Assembly: GCA_009777995.1 (NCBI GenBank)
Contig: WRKT01000023.1
Location: 1-39,494 of the forward strand
Length of the DNA stretch: 39,494 bases
Reading direction: 5' to 3'
DNA from: Treponema sp.
Lineage (GTDB): Bacteria > Spirochaetota > Spirochaetia > Treponematales > Breznakiellaceae
The position numbers and the translations under genes are program-made. Positions within the stretch are counted from its first letter, which is position 1. Every line of letters begins with the position of its first letter. This document shows, in pieces, positions 17,840 through 26,717 of this stretch. The notes under the pieces are model-generated. The model worked only from the letters and a program-made list of their open reading frames with translations. It searched no databases and had not been told where the DNA came from.

Positions 17840-18091
17840 ATGACTTCAGCAATTATTTCCATGTGGGGCAACAGCCATGCGCTTAGGCTTCCTGCTAAAA
17901 TGGTAAAGGCCTTAGGTATAAATTGTAATGATAAGGTTTTTTTGGATGCAGATGATGAGAAAATCGTTATTACTAAAGCGCCCATGCCCAAAAAAGGGAC
18001 GTTAGAGTATCTATTTAAAGATTATACAGGCGGCTCATTTAAAACCACTCTTATAAATCCGGTAAAACCGACAGGGGATGAGCAATGGTAA
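17840..18091 (+). CDS. mazE: MazE/PemI-like antitoxin (AbrB-type)
   Basis: 83 residues. The N-terminus ISMWGNSHALRLPAKMVKAL is the SpoVT/AbrB swapped-hairpin fold typical of MazE/PemI, which binds DNA and autoregulates the operon; the acidic-polar C-terminal half would wrap around the toxin. A longer open frame runs upstream, but AGGAGG ends 5 bases before this ATG and a strong promoter lies just before it. It overlaps the toxin gene by 7 bases, the usual toxin-antitoxin arrangement. It sits between two paralogous lipoprotein genes on the other strand, which suggests insertion as an accessory cassette. Confidence 0.85.
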   Translation: MTSAIISMWGNSHALRLPAKMVKALGINCNDKVFLDADDEKIVITKAPMPKKGTLEYLFKDYTGGSFKTTLINPVKPTGDEQW

Positions 18092-18444
18092 AAAGCATAC
18101 CCCTGCAAGGGGATATTATTAAAATCAATCTTGACCCGAAGAAAGGCCATGAGCAGGCAGGGTATAGGCCTTATATTTGCCTTTCCAATAAGATGATAAG
18201 CGATTATGCCAATATTGCGATTTTTGCGCCCATATCAAACACTAAAAGGAAGTATCCCCTTTATATTCCCTTGCAGAAAACTAAAACAGCCGGTAATGTT
18301 CTTTTGGACCAACTTGTGACCATAGATTATAATGCAAGGGACTATCAATTTATTGAAACTATACCTACGGCACTTTTAAAGCATCTCTTGTCCATTACAG
18401 TGATGATTTTTCAGTTAAATGAACCTCCTACAGCTCTATCCTAA
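18085..18444 (+). CDS. mazF: MazF/PemK-like endoribonuclease toxin
   Basis: 119 residues with the PemK/MazF signature GDIIKINLDPKKGHEQAGYR followed by PYICLS, the segment that forms the RNA-binding loop and catalytic arginine region. MazF toxins are sequence-specific mRNA interferases held inactive by MazE. The start overlaps the end of mazE (EQW stop). The 3' end runs 17 bases into the oppositely directed lipoprotein gene (18428-20029), so full-length transcripts of the two are complementary. The reading frame appears intact, so the system is probably functional. Confidence 0.88.
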   Translation: MVKSIPLQGDIIKINLDPKKGHEQAGYRPYICLSNKMISDYANIAIFAPISNTKRKYPLYIPLQKTKTAGNVLLDQLVTIDYNARDYQFIETIPTALLKHLLSITVMIFQLNEPPTALS

Positions 18445-20029
18445 GCTGCATACCGTCGTGTACGACAGTGCCGCCTGTGTCCGATTCGAAAAATGCTGCA
18501 TGCTCGGGCCATGCACCTGAATTAACAAAAACGCCTTCACCCGAGGGCACTAGAGTTACCCCAACATTCATCCCGTTAGCCGGTGCATTAACTCCGGTTC
18601 CAAGCGTAATAAAATTGCCCGTATCAATACGAACATTGCTTGGTATATTTTGACCTGAGACAATATGATTATTACTTATAATTTGGGCTGTCCTGCCGAA
18701 GGTTATTGTTGAGCCGGGGGCAAAAACCAGTCCGGCCCCGCCTTCGGCTTGGGTTGAATTATTGCCGTGTATGCTGCCTCCGTACTTACTGAAGCTGCCT
18801 CCTCGTATATTTACGGCACCGCCGCCCTGCATCTGAGGAGGTAATGTTCCTATGGTATTTCCCGTTATTAGACCATTATTCATTATAACTGTGCCGAAAG
18901 AGTAAATCGCACTGAAGTAATTAGCTATAATAGAAACACCTCCGTTAATTTCCAGTATTGCCACTGCAGGGAAAGATGAATTTTCGATTTCTATGAGCGG
19001 ATAAACAATGTCGTCGACATGACCGCCGGTTATGGTCAGAGAGGTGCCATAATCCCTATGCCCGAGTTGAAGACGACCGGCATTGATTGTAAAAAGCGGC
19101 CCAAGGAAACCTTGCGCTCTTCTTAAAATTCTTTGAGTGCCGTCCGTTATAAGAATGATATCCGGATCATTATTAAAAAATATGATGGAATCTTCAAAAT
19201 CTATATCTGCACCAATTGTAACAACTCTGGGGCCGGGCTCTGATGATATAGTTTTAATCGCATTGTCAAGCCCTGTAAAGGTTGTTACAGCTCCTCCGTC
19301 TATATAAACGAGGGCGCTAAAAGCATGGGTCAGATTTTGACCAATGCCCCATGTAAAGCCCATGTTAATATTTTTTACTCCCGCCGAAGTTACTGTAGGA
19401 GTTATTATAACAGGTACAGAAGTATCCTGTGGTATAGTTATTGTGGCTCCTACCCCTATAGTAAAATCCGATGAATTTGGAGAGTTTGATGTCAGGGTTA
19501 TATTCAGATCATTAGTAAAATTATAGACATTTATGGTAAGAGGTTGCGGAGTGCCGTTTAAAACAGTATTGGGAAAACTGTAGGTTTGACCCTTAGGTAT
19601 GCTTAAAGCAATTGCCTCGGGTATCCTTCCCATCGTAACAGGCACTGTTCTATTTTGCCCCGCAGTTAAGGTAAACTGGTCTGTATCGCCAAAAGCATAA
19701 GGCCAACCGTTCACATAAGCATCTGCAATAATGGAATAGCTGCCGGGGCTTAATCCTGACCTTGTTGCTGTCCCCGTAGCAGCATTTACCTGTAACGGAA
19801 TATGGATATCATTTTCCCAGTCTATAAGGGTTAGCTCAAAAGTCAGTTCCAGACCTGCTACACCGACCAGCCCGCAAAAACCCGTTGCCCTTGCCATCGG
19901 CTCGCCCCCAAGGTTAATTGTAACGGAGGCAGTCTCCCCCGGCTTTTCGGTAAAGGGGCCCGAGCAGGCAGTGAGATAAACTGCAAGGAAGCAGACAATG
20001 GAAAGAAGTAATGATTTCGACATCTTCAT
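18428..20029 (-). CDS. Beta-helix-type lipoprotein, paralogue of the GLUG lipoprotein
   Basis: 533 residues. The signal peptide and lipobox (FLAVYLTACSG) match those of the lipoprotein at 17724, as does the TASVTINLGG start of the mature part. A middle section (about 190-300) has Ig-like beta character; the C-terminal half shows short beta-helix repeats (AILEINGGVSIIANYFSAIY, GGGAVNIRGGSFSKYGGSIH) but no GLUG motifs. Probably exposed at the cell surface. GGGGAAGG lies upstream of the ATG. It is divergent from the DUF4143 ATPase gene and its 3' end overlaps mazF by 17 bases. Confidence 0.8.
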   Translation of the reverse strand: MKMSKSLLLSIVCFLAVYLTACSGPFTEKPGETASVTINLGGEPMARATGFCGLVGVAGLELTFELTLIDWENDIHIPLQVNAATGTATRSGLSPGSYSIIADAYVNGWPYAFGDTDQFTLTAGQNRTVPVTMGRIPEAIALSIPKGQTYSFPNTVLNGTPQPLTINVYNFTNDLNITLTSNSPNSSDFTIGVGATITIPQDTSVPVIITPTVTSAGVKNINMGFTWGIGQNLTHAFSALVYIDGGAVTTFTGLDNAIKTISSEPGPRVVTIGADIDFEDSIIFFNNDPDIILITDGTQRILRRAQGFLGPLFTINAGRLQLGHRDYGTSLTITGGHVDDIVYPLIEIENSSFPAVAILEINGGVSIIANYFSAIYSFGTVIMNNGLITGNTIGTLPPQMQGGGAVNIRGGSFSKYGGSIHGNNSTQAEGGAGLVFAPGSTITFGRTAQIISNNHIVSGQNIPSNVRIDTGNFITLGTGVNAPANGMNVGVTLVPSGEGVFVNSGAWPEHAAFFESDTGGTVVHDGMQLRIEL

Positions 20030-20050
20030 GGTTTAACCTTCCCCTCTTTA

Positions 20051-20092
20051 GGTGAGTGTATCATAATTTTTCCTTCCGGTGAACCCCCTCTT
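20051..20092 (-). promoter_or_regulatory. Conserved upstream block, copy B (paralogous lipoprotein)
   Basis: Counterpart of the block at 17747-17787, with the same order of shared segments (AAGAGGGG, GTTCACCG, ATGATACACT, ACC on the minus strand). It lies 22 bases before the ATG at 20029. Conservation beyond the coding sequence suggests shared regulation or a recent duplication. Confidence 0.5.
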
Positions 20093-20111
20093 ATCACTTC
20101 AATCGGGGCTC

Positions 20112-20140
20112 TTGCAAATGTTAAAGACCTCTATTATAAT
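20112..20140 (+). promoter_or_regulatory. Promoter for DUF4143 ATPase gene
   Basis: TTGCAA (20112-20117), 17 bases, then a perfect TATAAT (20135-20140). The expected start near 20147 gives a leader of about 40 bases before the GTG at 20187. Confidence 0.6.
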
Positions 20141-20186
20141 TTATATAAGACAAGTGTTATATTTGCAGGAATTATTTGGAGGTAAT

Positions 20187-21431
20187 GTGCCAAGCTTTAT
20201 TAAAAGATATATCCATGAGCTCATTGCCGATGATCTAAAGGACATTGATGCTGTTTTCATCAATGGTCCAAGGCAGGTAGGAAAAAGTACCTTAGTTGAA
20301 GCTTTCGGCGAACAGTATAAACAGGTCACATATATAACCTTTGACGATATAACCATGCGTGCTGCAGAGATTGCATCTCCCGGTGCAACTTTTAACGGTG
20401 TAAAGGAAGGGCTGGTTATTCTTGATGAAATACAGCATGTTCCTGCCTCCTTTCTAGCCCTTAAGCTCAAAATTGATGAAGCCCGCAGGAAGAAGGAAAA
20501 GCTCAAATTTCTCTTAACAGGTTCTGCGGATATAATGTTGTTTCCACAATTATCGCAGGCGCTTGTCGGGCGTGTGTATGTCAGAACTTTATATCCGTTT
20601 TCTGCCGGAGAAATTTTTGAGATTAAGGGCAACTTTATTGAAAAAATGTTTACTTCCACCAAAGGTATTCCTGCTAATTTCTCCGAATTTAATTTTCCTT
20701 CAGTTATTTCCAAAGCTACTTTTCCTAAATTGTCGCTTGATGTAAAAAACAAGACACAATGGTGTCAAAGCTATATTTCAACATTATTGGAAAGAGATAT
20801 TAAGAATCTTGCAGACATAGATAAAATTGAGTTATTGCCCCAACTCCTTTCAATTATGGCAGGGCGTATAGGCGGCCTTTTAAACGAGGCTGATTTGGCA
20901 GGAGTTGTTAAAGCTTCTCAGCCAACTCTAAAACGATATAGGGCTCTGCTTGACGGTGTTTTTTTAACCTGCTTACTGCCTCCCTGGTTCAAGAACCTTG
21001 AAAAACGCCTTGTTAAATCACCAAAAATCTACTTCAACGATACAATGCTTTTATGCCATATTTTGGGAGTTTTTCCGGGAGAAGTCAAAAAAAAACGTCC
21101 TGATATATACGGTTTTTTAGTTGAAAACTTTGTTTTATCAGAACTCAAAAAGCAATTGTCGCTGATGAACGATGGTAAAATTTTTCACTTTCGCACAAGT
21201 GATCAAAAAGAAATTGATTTCATTATAGAAAAAAGAAATGGAAGTCTTCTTGCCATTGAAGTAAAAGCATCAGAGACTGTTCGGCCGGATGATTTTAAGC
21301 ATATCCGCTTCTTGCAAAATAATCTTAAGGAAAAATTTAGTAAAGGGATAGTTCTATATTCAGGTAAAAGGACAGTTGAGTTTGGTGAAAACCTGCTTGC
21401 CATCCCTATCCCTGCACTTTGGCAAATATAA
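20187..21431 (+). CDS. AAA-type ATPase with C-terminal DUF4143 domain
   Basis: 414 residues from a GTG start chosen because GGAGGT (20178-20183) precedes it; the open frame itself extends further up. The P-loop is NGPRQVGKSTL and Walker B is GLVILDEIQHV. Sensor-like LLTGSADIMLF follows. The C-terminal DUF4143 part contains VENFVLSELKKQL and the nuclease-fold-like FRTSDQKEIDFII...AIEVKAS, where D, E and K could form a PD-(D/E)xK-type site. Such ATPases are common, patchily distributed and of unknown role in gut bacteria. It is divergent from a lipoprotein, and its stop lies one base from the convergent M48 gene. Confidence 0.88.
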   Translation: MPSFIKRYIHELIADDLKDIDAVFINGPRQVGKSTLVEAFGEQYKQVTYITFDDITMRAAEIASPGATFNGVKEGLVILDEIQHVPASFLALKLKIDEARRKKEKLKFLLTGSADIMLFPQLSQALVGRVYVRTLYPFSAGEIFEIKGNFIEKMFTSTKGIPANFSEFNFPSVISKATFPKLSLDVKNKTQWCQSYISTLLERDIKNLADIDKIELLPQLLSIMAGRIGGLLNEADLAGVVKASQPTLKRYRALLDGVFLTCLLPPWFKNLEKRLVKSPKIYFNDTMLLCHILGVFPGEVKKKRPDIYGFLVENFVLSELKKQLSLMNDGKIFHFRTSDQKEIDFIIEKRNGSLLAIEVKASETVRPDDFKHIRFLQNNLKEKFSKGIVLYSGKRTVEFGENLLAIPIPALWQI

Positions 21432-21432
21432 A

Positions 21433-22263
21433 CTAAAAATAAACTCCGAACTCTGTTGCCTTCTGCCTTGCTGCGGGAACCAGGCGTTCCAGGTTTCTAA
21501 TTCTGCTTGCATTTGACGGGTGGGTGCTTAGGAATTGCGGGACAGAGCCGCCGCTGCTCAATGCCATCATGCGCTCCCAGAAGGCAACAGCTTCTATCGG
21601 GTCGTAGCCTGCGATGGCCATCAGAATCGTTCCGTACTCATCTGCTTCGAGCTCGTTTCTGCGGCTGAAGGGCAGGGTTCCGCCAAGGGTTGAGCCGATT
21701 CCGTAGGCAAGTAATGCCATGTCATGGAATTCCGGGATTAAAATTGCGGTAGTCAGAGAAATCCCCAATGCACCTATTTCCTGCAGTAAACTTGCGCTCA
21801 TCCTTTGCTGGCCGTGGTTTAAAAGTGCATGTGCGATCTCATGGCCCATAACGGCTGCAAGCCCTGCCTCGTTTAAAGTTACAGGGAGTATCCCGGTATA
21901 AAACACAACCTTACCTCCGGGTAAGACCCAAGCATTCACTGTATCATCCAGAATTAAAGTAAAGGCCCACTCGTAATCATCCAGGTAATGCGGAACCCCT
22001 TCGATTGTAAGCCATCTATGAGCCGCATCTGCAAGCCTTCTGCCAACCCTTTCTACCATAAGGGCATCGGGGGTGCCTGTAACAACAGTGTTTTCCGCGA
22101 TGAAATCATCGTACATTTCAAAGGCCATCGGGAACAGTTCGCTATTGTTTACAAAGGCCATGGTTCTCTGCCCTGTCAGAGGGTTTGTGAGACAAGCTGA
22201 AAACAGCAGCATTGAAAGAGCAAAAAAGAGCAGCAATTTATTTGCGATTTTAATTTTTAACAT
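21433..22263 (-). CDS. M48-family metalloprotease, lipoprotein (Oma1/LoiP/BepA-like)
   Basis: 276 residues. Signal peptide with lipobox LLFSAC (Cys24), followed by NPLTGQRT, typical of periplasmic M48 proteases. The zinc site is HEIAH (His141, Glu142, His145), with the third ligand expected at Glu204 of the ExxxD motif (ELEAD). Relatives in proteobacteria take part in outer-membrane protein quality control. It lies 15 bases after the response-regulator gene, with a good ribosome site (AAGGAG), so it is likely the last gene of the kinase-regulator operon and may be part of an envelope-stress response. Confidence 0.92.
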   Translation of the reverse strand: MLKIKIANKLLLFFALSMLLFSACLTNPLTGQRTMAFVNNSELFPMAFEMYDDFIAENTVVTGTPDALMVERVGRRLADAAHRWLTIEGVPHYLDDYEWAFTLILDDTVNAWVLPGGKVVFYTGILPVTLNEAGLAAVMGHEIAHALLNHGQQRMSASLLQEIGALGISLTTAILIPEFHDMALLAYGIGSTLGGTLPFSRRNELEADEYGTILMAIAGYDPIEAVAFWERMMALSSGGSVPQFLSTHPSNASRIRNLERLVPAARQKATEFGVYF

Positions 22264-22278
22264 AAACTTCTCCTTATT

Positions 22279-22893
22279 TTATTGTAAATCAGATACTATC
22301 AGACCTCTGCCGACAGCGTAAATAGCAAACTTCGCAATACTGTCAAAACCTGTTTTGTCAAGAATTGATGTGATTATCGGTTTAAGCATGGACTCCGATA
22401 TTCCAAGCTCTGTAATCATATCACTCCTCGTTTTACCCTGGCATACAAGGCGTATAACGGCAATCTCCTTCTCGGTGAATTGTGAAGCAAAGGAAGTATA
22501 CTCACCGGGGCCGGGATATATGCCTATGCCCTTCATTGTACTGCGAATAACATAGAATAAATGCTCGCTCCCTGAGCTTTTATAGATATAGCTGTGAGCA
22601 CCTGCCTTCCTTGCCTCATCAATGAAGGTTATCTCAGGCAGGGAGGTCATTATCACAATTTTAATATCCGGCATTTCCTTTCTAATTATACCTGCCCAGT
22701 TTATTCCGTTGGAGAAATTCTCTGTAACCACATCCATCAATATAAGATCAGGATTTAAACTGCGGCATAGCTCAGGCGCCATGCGTGCATCTTCTGCTGT
22801 CCCGACAACTTTCATATCATTCTGTTTGCTTATTAAATGCTCCAAGGCATCGCGCAGCATTGTCTGATCTTCTACGATAAGTACTTTTATCAT
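22279..22893 (-). CDS. Response regulator, receiver plus LuxR-type HTH
   Basis: 204 residues. The receiver domain (1-120) has the acidic pair in LIVEDQ, the phospho-acceptor Asp in LILMDVV (about residue 54), the conserved Thr/Ser in IVIMTS and the Lys in YIYKSSGS. The C-terminal part (about 138-200) is a LuxR/NarL-type helix-turn-helix (FTEKEIAVIRLVCQGKTRSD, ITELGISESMLKPIITSILD). It should bind DNA when phosphorylated by the kinase encoded just upstream. The gap to the kinase stop is only 3 bases, and the M48 gene follows, so the three form an operon. Confidence 0.92.
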   Translation of the reverse strand: MIKVLIVEDQTMLRDALEHLISKQNDMKVVGTAEDARMAPELCRSLNPDLILMDVVTENFSNGINWAGIIRKEMPDIKIVIMTSLPEITFIDEARKAGAHSYIYKSSGSEHLFYVIRSTMKGIGIYPGPGEYTSFASQFTEKEIAVIRLVCQGKTRSDMITELGISESMLKPIITSILDKTGFDSIAKFAIYAVGRGLIVSDLQ

Positions 22894-22896
22894 CTC

Positions 22897-25311
22897 CTAC
22901 CTCTTATCTATCCTCTCCCAAAGACTTATTGCGCCAAGAGCCTTCTCGGGTTCTCCTTCCAAAAGCAGGTCGTAAAGAAGGAAAAACAGTTCCCTCCACG
23001 AAGGCTCTAAGCTTATGCTGCCAAGTTCTCCCATAATTGCTTCAGATTCCTTTGTTTTACCGCTTTCAATTGCTATTCTAAGTCTTTGCAAAACTTCACT
23101 TAGTGTTCTGTCTTCAAGACCTGCTTCCTGCCGTGCCTTTAAGGCATCGCAAAAGTCAGGAAGCAAATCCCGTATTTTCTTTATGTCTGCTTTATGAGCC
23201 GCTTCTCTTAAACCTGCGGCCCTGCCCTTTAGATCATCCCCCGAATCTATCGAATCAAGCAGATTGATTAGCTTTTCAAAATTTGCAGAGTCAAATTTAT
23301 CTTGATTAAAAGATAGACGGTAGTGGTTCAGCATATCAAGATGCTGATGCTCCATTGCAATGGCAATGTTTATTGGCCGATGTATCGGAACCTTAGGTTC
23401 ATAGGATTTTGCCTGCTCCTTCTCTGCGGCAGTTTTCTTGTGCTCGGGGATGAGCCTGTTAATAGTATCATCCAGAACTTGAGGACTTATTGGTTTTGAA
23501 ATATAGTCTTGGAAACCTTGCTCACGGTAGTACTCCTTCATCCCCTGCAGGGCATGTGCTGTTAGGGCAACTATCGGAATACTCTCTGAATCCGATTGTT
23601 CGCTCTTTTTCTGTCTCTCATTTTCCCAGGCCCTGATAATTTTCGCAGCTTCAACACCGTCCATGTCAGGAAGCATGTGGTCTATAAAAATTAGATCGTA
23701 GGGCTGCCTCTGCACAAGTTCAATTGCCTCCTTTGCACTTGCGGCAGTGTCAACCTTTGGTCCATAGGGCTTCAGCATGCCTCTTGCAACAAGGAGATTT
23801 GCAGGCATGTCATCAACCACAAGCACCCTGCTTTCGGGAATCCTGAAACTGACTGTATCATCATCCATGTCCCTGAATGTATAGTTAAAGCTCATCAGCT
23901 CTTCTACTATTTCCTCTCCCATAGGTGTATAAGATAAAAGGTCCTGATATATTTCTACGATAAATTGCGTGCCCTTACCGTATTCACTTTTTACCGAGAT
24001 TTTCCCTCCCATCATCTCCACAAGATTCTTTGTGATAACAAGACCAAGGCCCGTTCCCTCAATCTTCCTATTAACCTTTGAATCAAAACGGACATAACTT
24101 GTAAAGAGCATGCTCATATCTTCTTGACGAATTCCAACACCGGTATCTGTAATTATGAATTTCACAAGCACCTTATCGGTAAGGACTTCGCTGCTCACAG
24201 AGAGCTTTATCTGACCGCTTTCGGTATATTTAACAGCATTTGAAAGAAGATTATTCAGTACCTGCCTTACCCTTAGCTCATCTCCAAGCAGCTTCGCAGG
24301 GAATTTCTCATCTATTTCCAGAATAAGGCTGACAGGCTTGGAGCCAATTCTTACCTTATTCAGATTAAGGGTATCGTTTAACATTGATGCACTGTCATAC
24401 TCAACAGGTACTATTTGTATTCCCCCTGCTTCGATTTTTGAAATGTCAAGAATATCGTTAATAAGTCCAAGCAGAAAGGAGCCTGAGCGATGTATCTGAA
24501 TGACATTTTTTTTACTTGATTCAGGCAGCTCACTTCGCAGTTCAATTTCCGAAAGACCTATAACTGCATTCATTGGGGTTCGAATTTCGTGGCTCATTGC
24601 TGCAAGGAAGTCACTTTTTGCAGCGTTTGCCTTTTTTGCGGTTTCTGCTTCCCTGCGGAATAGGATGAAAGAGAGTATGCCGCTTATGAAGATAACGGCA
24701 ACTGCGATTATTTGCACTGCTGTCAGGTAAAGCATCATTCGTGATGCCATTACTATGGTCTCATCGTAAAGGTCAACTCCTGCTATTGCTGCAACCCTTC
24801 CGTTGGAGTCAAAAATCGGAGCGTAGGAAGTTGTCATTCCGTCCCATTCCATCGTATAGTTTCCGAGGCCCAGAAATGCGGTTTTACCTTGAATTGCATA
24901 GGCGATTATCGGTTCGTCTTCTATTCTAAACGGAGGGGTATCAAGGCCGACCCGGGTTTCCTCGTTAAAATCATTATCGATTATATAGTACATATTTTCG
25001 CCGACAGGCCTTATAAAATAAGCGTATAAAATATTCATCTTTTGAGAAAAATCAAGAAGCTCATGCCGGAGGGCCCTATATGAAGGAAGCAGCATGTCAG
25101 CCTCTGTCGTATAACGATCTAATTCCTCAAGGCTAATCAGCTCTGCAAGTCTTTCTGCAGTCATATTAAGCCTTTTTTCAATATTCAGCTCCATGCTGTC
25201 CAATAGGTAGTTTCTCATTGAGGCTGCCGTATACGAGGCAAATAGGACAATAAAGAAAGAAATTACGAAAAGAAATAGAATTAGACGCTGCAATCCCCTT
25301 TTTGTTTCCAT
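22897..25311 (-). CDS. Hybrid sensor histidine kinase with Cache-like sensor, receiver and C-terminal HPt-like region
   Basis: 804 residues from the ATG at 25311, preceded by AAGGTGAG; the frame is open a further 15 codons upstream. Two membrane helices (about 8-32 and 195-220) flank an extracellular sensor similar to that of the cyclase at 13098-15257 (SLEELDRYTTEADM, YAPIFDSNGRVAAIAGVDL). The kinase core follows: H-box SHEIRTPMNAVIGL with His241, N-box NNLLSNAVKYTE, G1 DTGVGI and G2 GTGLGL. The receiver (about 495-615) has VLVVDDMPAN, phospho-acceptor Asp544 in LIFIDHMLPDMDG and ISKPIS. The last 150 residues are helical with AAHKADIKKI, perhaps a degenerate HPt. It would pass phosphate to the response regulator encoded 3 bases downstream. 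Confidence 0.92.
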   Translation of the reverse strand: METKRGLQRLILFLFVISFFIVLFASYTAASMRNYLLDSMELNIEKRLNMTAERLAELISLEELDRYTTEADMLLPSYRALRHELLDFSQKMNILYAYFIRPVGENMYYIIDNDFNEETRVGLDTPPFRIEDEPIIAYAIQGKTAFLGLGNYTMEWDGMTTSYAPIFDSNGRVAAIAGVDLYDETIVMASRMMLYLTAVQIIAVAVIFISGILSFILFRREAETAKKANAAKSDFLAAMSHEIRTPMNAVIGLSEIELRSELPESSKKNVIQIHRSGSFLLGLINDILDISKIEAGGIQIVPVEYDSASMLNDTLNLNKVRIGSKPVSLILEIDEKFPAKLLGDELRVRQVLNNLLSNAVKYTESGQIKLSVSSEVLTDKVLVKFIITDTGVGIRQEDMSMLFTSYVRFDSKVNRKIEGTGLGLVITKNLVEMMGGKISVKSEYGKGTQFIVEIYQDLLSYTPMGEEIVEELMSFNYTFRDMDDDTVSFRIPESRVLVVDDMPANLLVARGMLKPYGPKVDTAASAKEAIELVQRQPYDLIFIDHMLPDMDGVEAAKIIRAWENERQKKSEQSDSESIPIVALTAHALQGMKEYYREQGFQDYISKPISPQVLDDTINRLIPEHKKTAAEKEQAKSYEPKVPIHRPINIAIAMEHQHLDMLNHYRLSFNQDKFDSANFEKLINLLDSIDSGDDLKGRAAGLREAAHKADIKKIRDLLPDFCDALKARQEAGLEDRTLSEVLQRLRIAIESGKTKESEAIMGELGSISLEPSWRELFFLLYDLLLEGEPEKALGAISLWERIDKR

Positions 25312-25446
25312 TCTCACCTTCCGCCTTCGACTCCATAATACCACAGAGCAGGCCATTTTTTACTACCTCAATGACGAGAATAAACTACCTAGCTGCCGAA
25401 AAAATCAACCCATGATGCAGGTATATCCACTTGATGATAAATGATA

Positions 25447-25452
25447 TATAAT
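25447..25452 (+). promoter_or_regulatory. -10 element before MFS gene
   Basis: A perfect TATAAT lies 9 bases before the ATG at 25462, which itself has no ribosome site. No good -35 hexamer was seen at the right distance, so the call rests on the -10 only. The rest of 25357-25461 shows nothing definite. Confidence 0.35.
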
Positions 25453-25461
25453 GCTTAGACC

Positions 25462-26712
25462 ATGAAGGAACAAAGCCCGATAGGCCCGGCACGCATCTCT
25501 GTGGAATTGTGGATTTTCTTTGCAATTGTAGCCTTTACAGGGCTGGCCACCGGAATGAGCGACAGCGTTATTTCCAACTTTTTCAAAGACGCATATGATG
25601 TTACTGCTGTCCAGAGGGGTTTCCTCGAATTTCCCCGTGAGTTACCCGGTGTCCTATGCTTTCTTATCATCGCCATAGCTGCCCCCATGGGGGATGTTCG
25701 CCTTGCAATTTTGGCCCAGGTCCTTGCTGCAATCGGCGCTGTGGTTCTCGGCCTATTCACCCCTGCCTTTGGCATAATGGCCGTATTTATTTTTGTTCAT
25801 TCACTCGGTCAGCACATGTATATGCCCCTCCAAGACGGGATAGGGCTCTCTATCATAGGCAAGCAAGATGTAGGAAAGCGAATGGGGCAATACAGCGGTA
25901 TTCGCACCGCCTTCGCAATGCTTGCCAGCGTATTAATCTTCTTCGGCTTCAGATTCGGCTTTTTTAGTTTTAGTACACCCTTAAAAATGCCTTTTATTAT
26001 TGGAGCTGTCGGTTTCGTATGTGTGATTATCCTTTACATGGTTCTTCTTAAAAAGTATAAGGTTCAGGGACAGCCCAGAAAGAAGCAGTTTCAAATTATC
26101 ATCAGGAAAAAATATATTCTATACTATGCACTCGCTGTTCTTGTCGGTGTCCACAGGCAGATCATGATAGTGTACGGGCCCTGGGTGCTCATTGAAATCT
26201 TGAGCAGGGGGGCCGATACCCTTGCCTTTCTGAGTATAATAGGGTCATTTATCGGCATATTCATGCTTCCAATGATAGGCAGACTCGCAGATCGCTATGG
26301 CCCGAAAATAATCCTATTTTCCGAGGGGATTTTATTTATCTTCGTTTACATTGCCTTTGGAATTTACAGCAACGGTTTTTTAACCGGCAGAATGGCACTG
26401 ATGGGATTTCCTGTCATGGTAGTTTACGGTCTTTATATTTTTGAAAGGCTTACAATGCAGATGGGCATTGCCCGTACCATGTACCTTAAAACAATTGCAA
26501 TAGATGCTGCAGACATTACTCCGACCCTTTCCACGGGGCTCAGCATGGATCATGTGGTTTCCATAGTTTGTGCCTACCTTGGCGGTCTTGTCTGGTTTAA
26601 TTTTGGCCCGCAATATGTTTTCTATATTGCGGCAGGAATCTCGATTTTTAATGTGATAGTCGCACTATTAATCAAGGGACCGATGATAGCACCGATGACT
26701 GTAAAAAATTAA
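25462..26712 (+). CDS. Major facilitator superfamily transporter
   Basis: 416 residues with about 12 hydrophobic segments, the standard MFS size. The loop between helices 2 and 3 is not the textbook motif, but the second-half equivalent IGRLADRYGPKIILFSEGIL matches the MFS loop motif GxxxDRxGxR. Substrate unknown. It lies 55 bases upstream of a sugar ABC operon, from which it is separated by a candidate operator and promoter. Absence of a Shine-Dalgarno and the nearby TATAAT suggest a leaderless or nearly leaderless transcript. Confidence 0.88.
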   Translation: MKEQSPIGPARISVELWIFFAIVAFTGLATGMSDSVISNFFKDAYDVTAVQRGFLEFPRELPGVLCFLIIAIAAPMGDVRLAILAQVLAAIGAVVLGLFTPAFGIMAVFIFVHSLGQHMYMPLQDGIGLSIIGKQDVGKRMGQYSGIRTAFAMLASVLIFFGFRFGFFSFSTPLKMPFIIGAVGFVCVIILYMVLLKKYKVQGQPRKKQFQIIIRKKYILYYALAVLVGVHRQIMIVYGPWVLIEILSRGADTLAFLSIIGSFIGIFMLPMIGRLADRYGPKIILFSEGILFIFVYIAFGIYSNGFLTGRMALMGFPVMVVYGLYIFERLTMQMGIARTMYLKTIAIDAADITPTLSTGLSMDHVVSIVCAYLGGLVWFNFGPQYVFYIAAGISIFNVIVALLIKGPMIAPMTVKN

Positions 26713-26717
26713 AAAAG

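Noticed and set aside
20141..20752. Minus-strand ORF opposite the DUF4143 ATPase
   Set aside because: The plus frame contains intact Walker A and B motifs; the opposite frame has no recognisable features.
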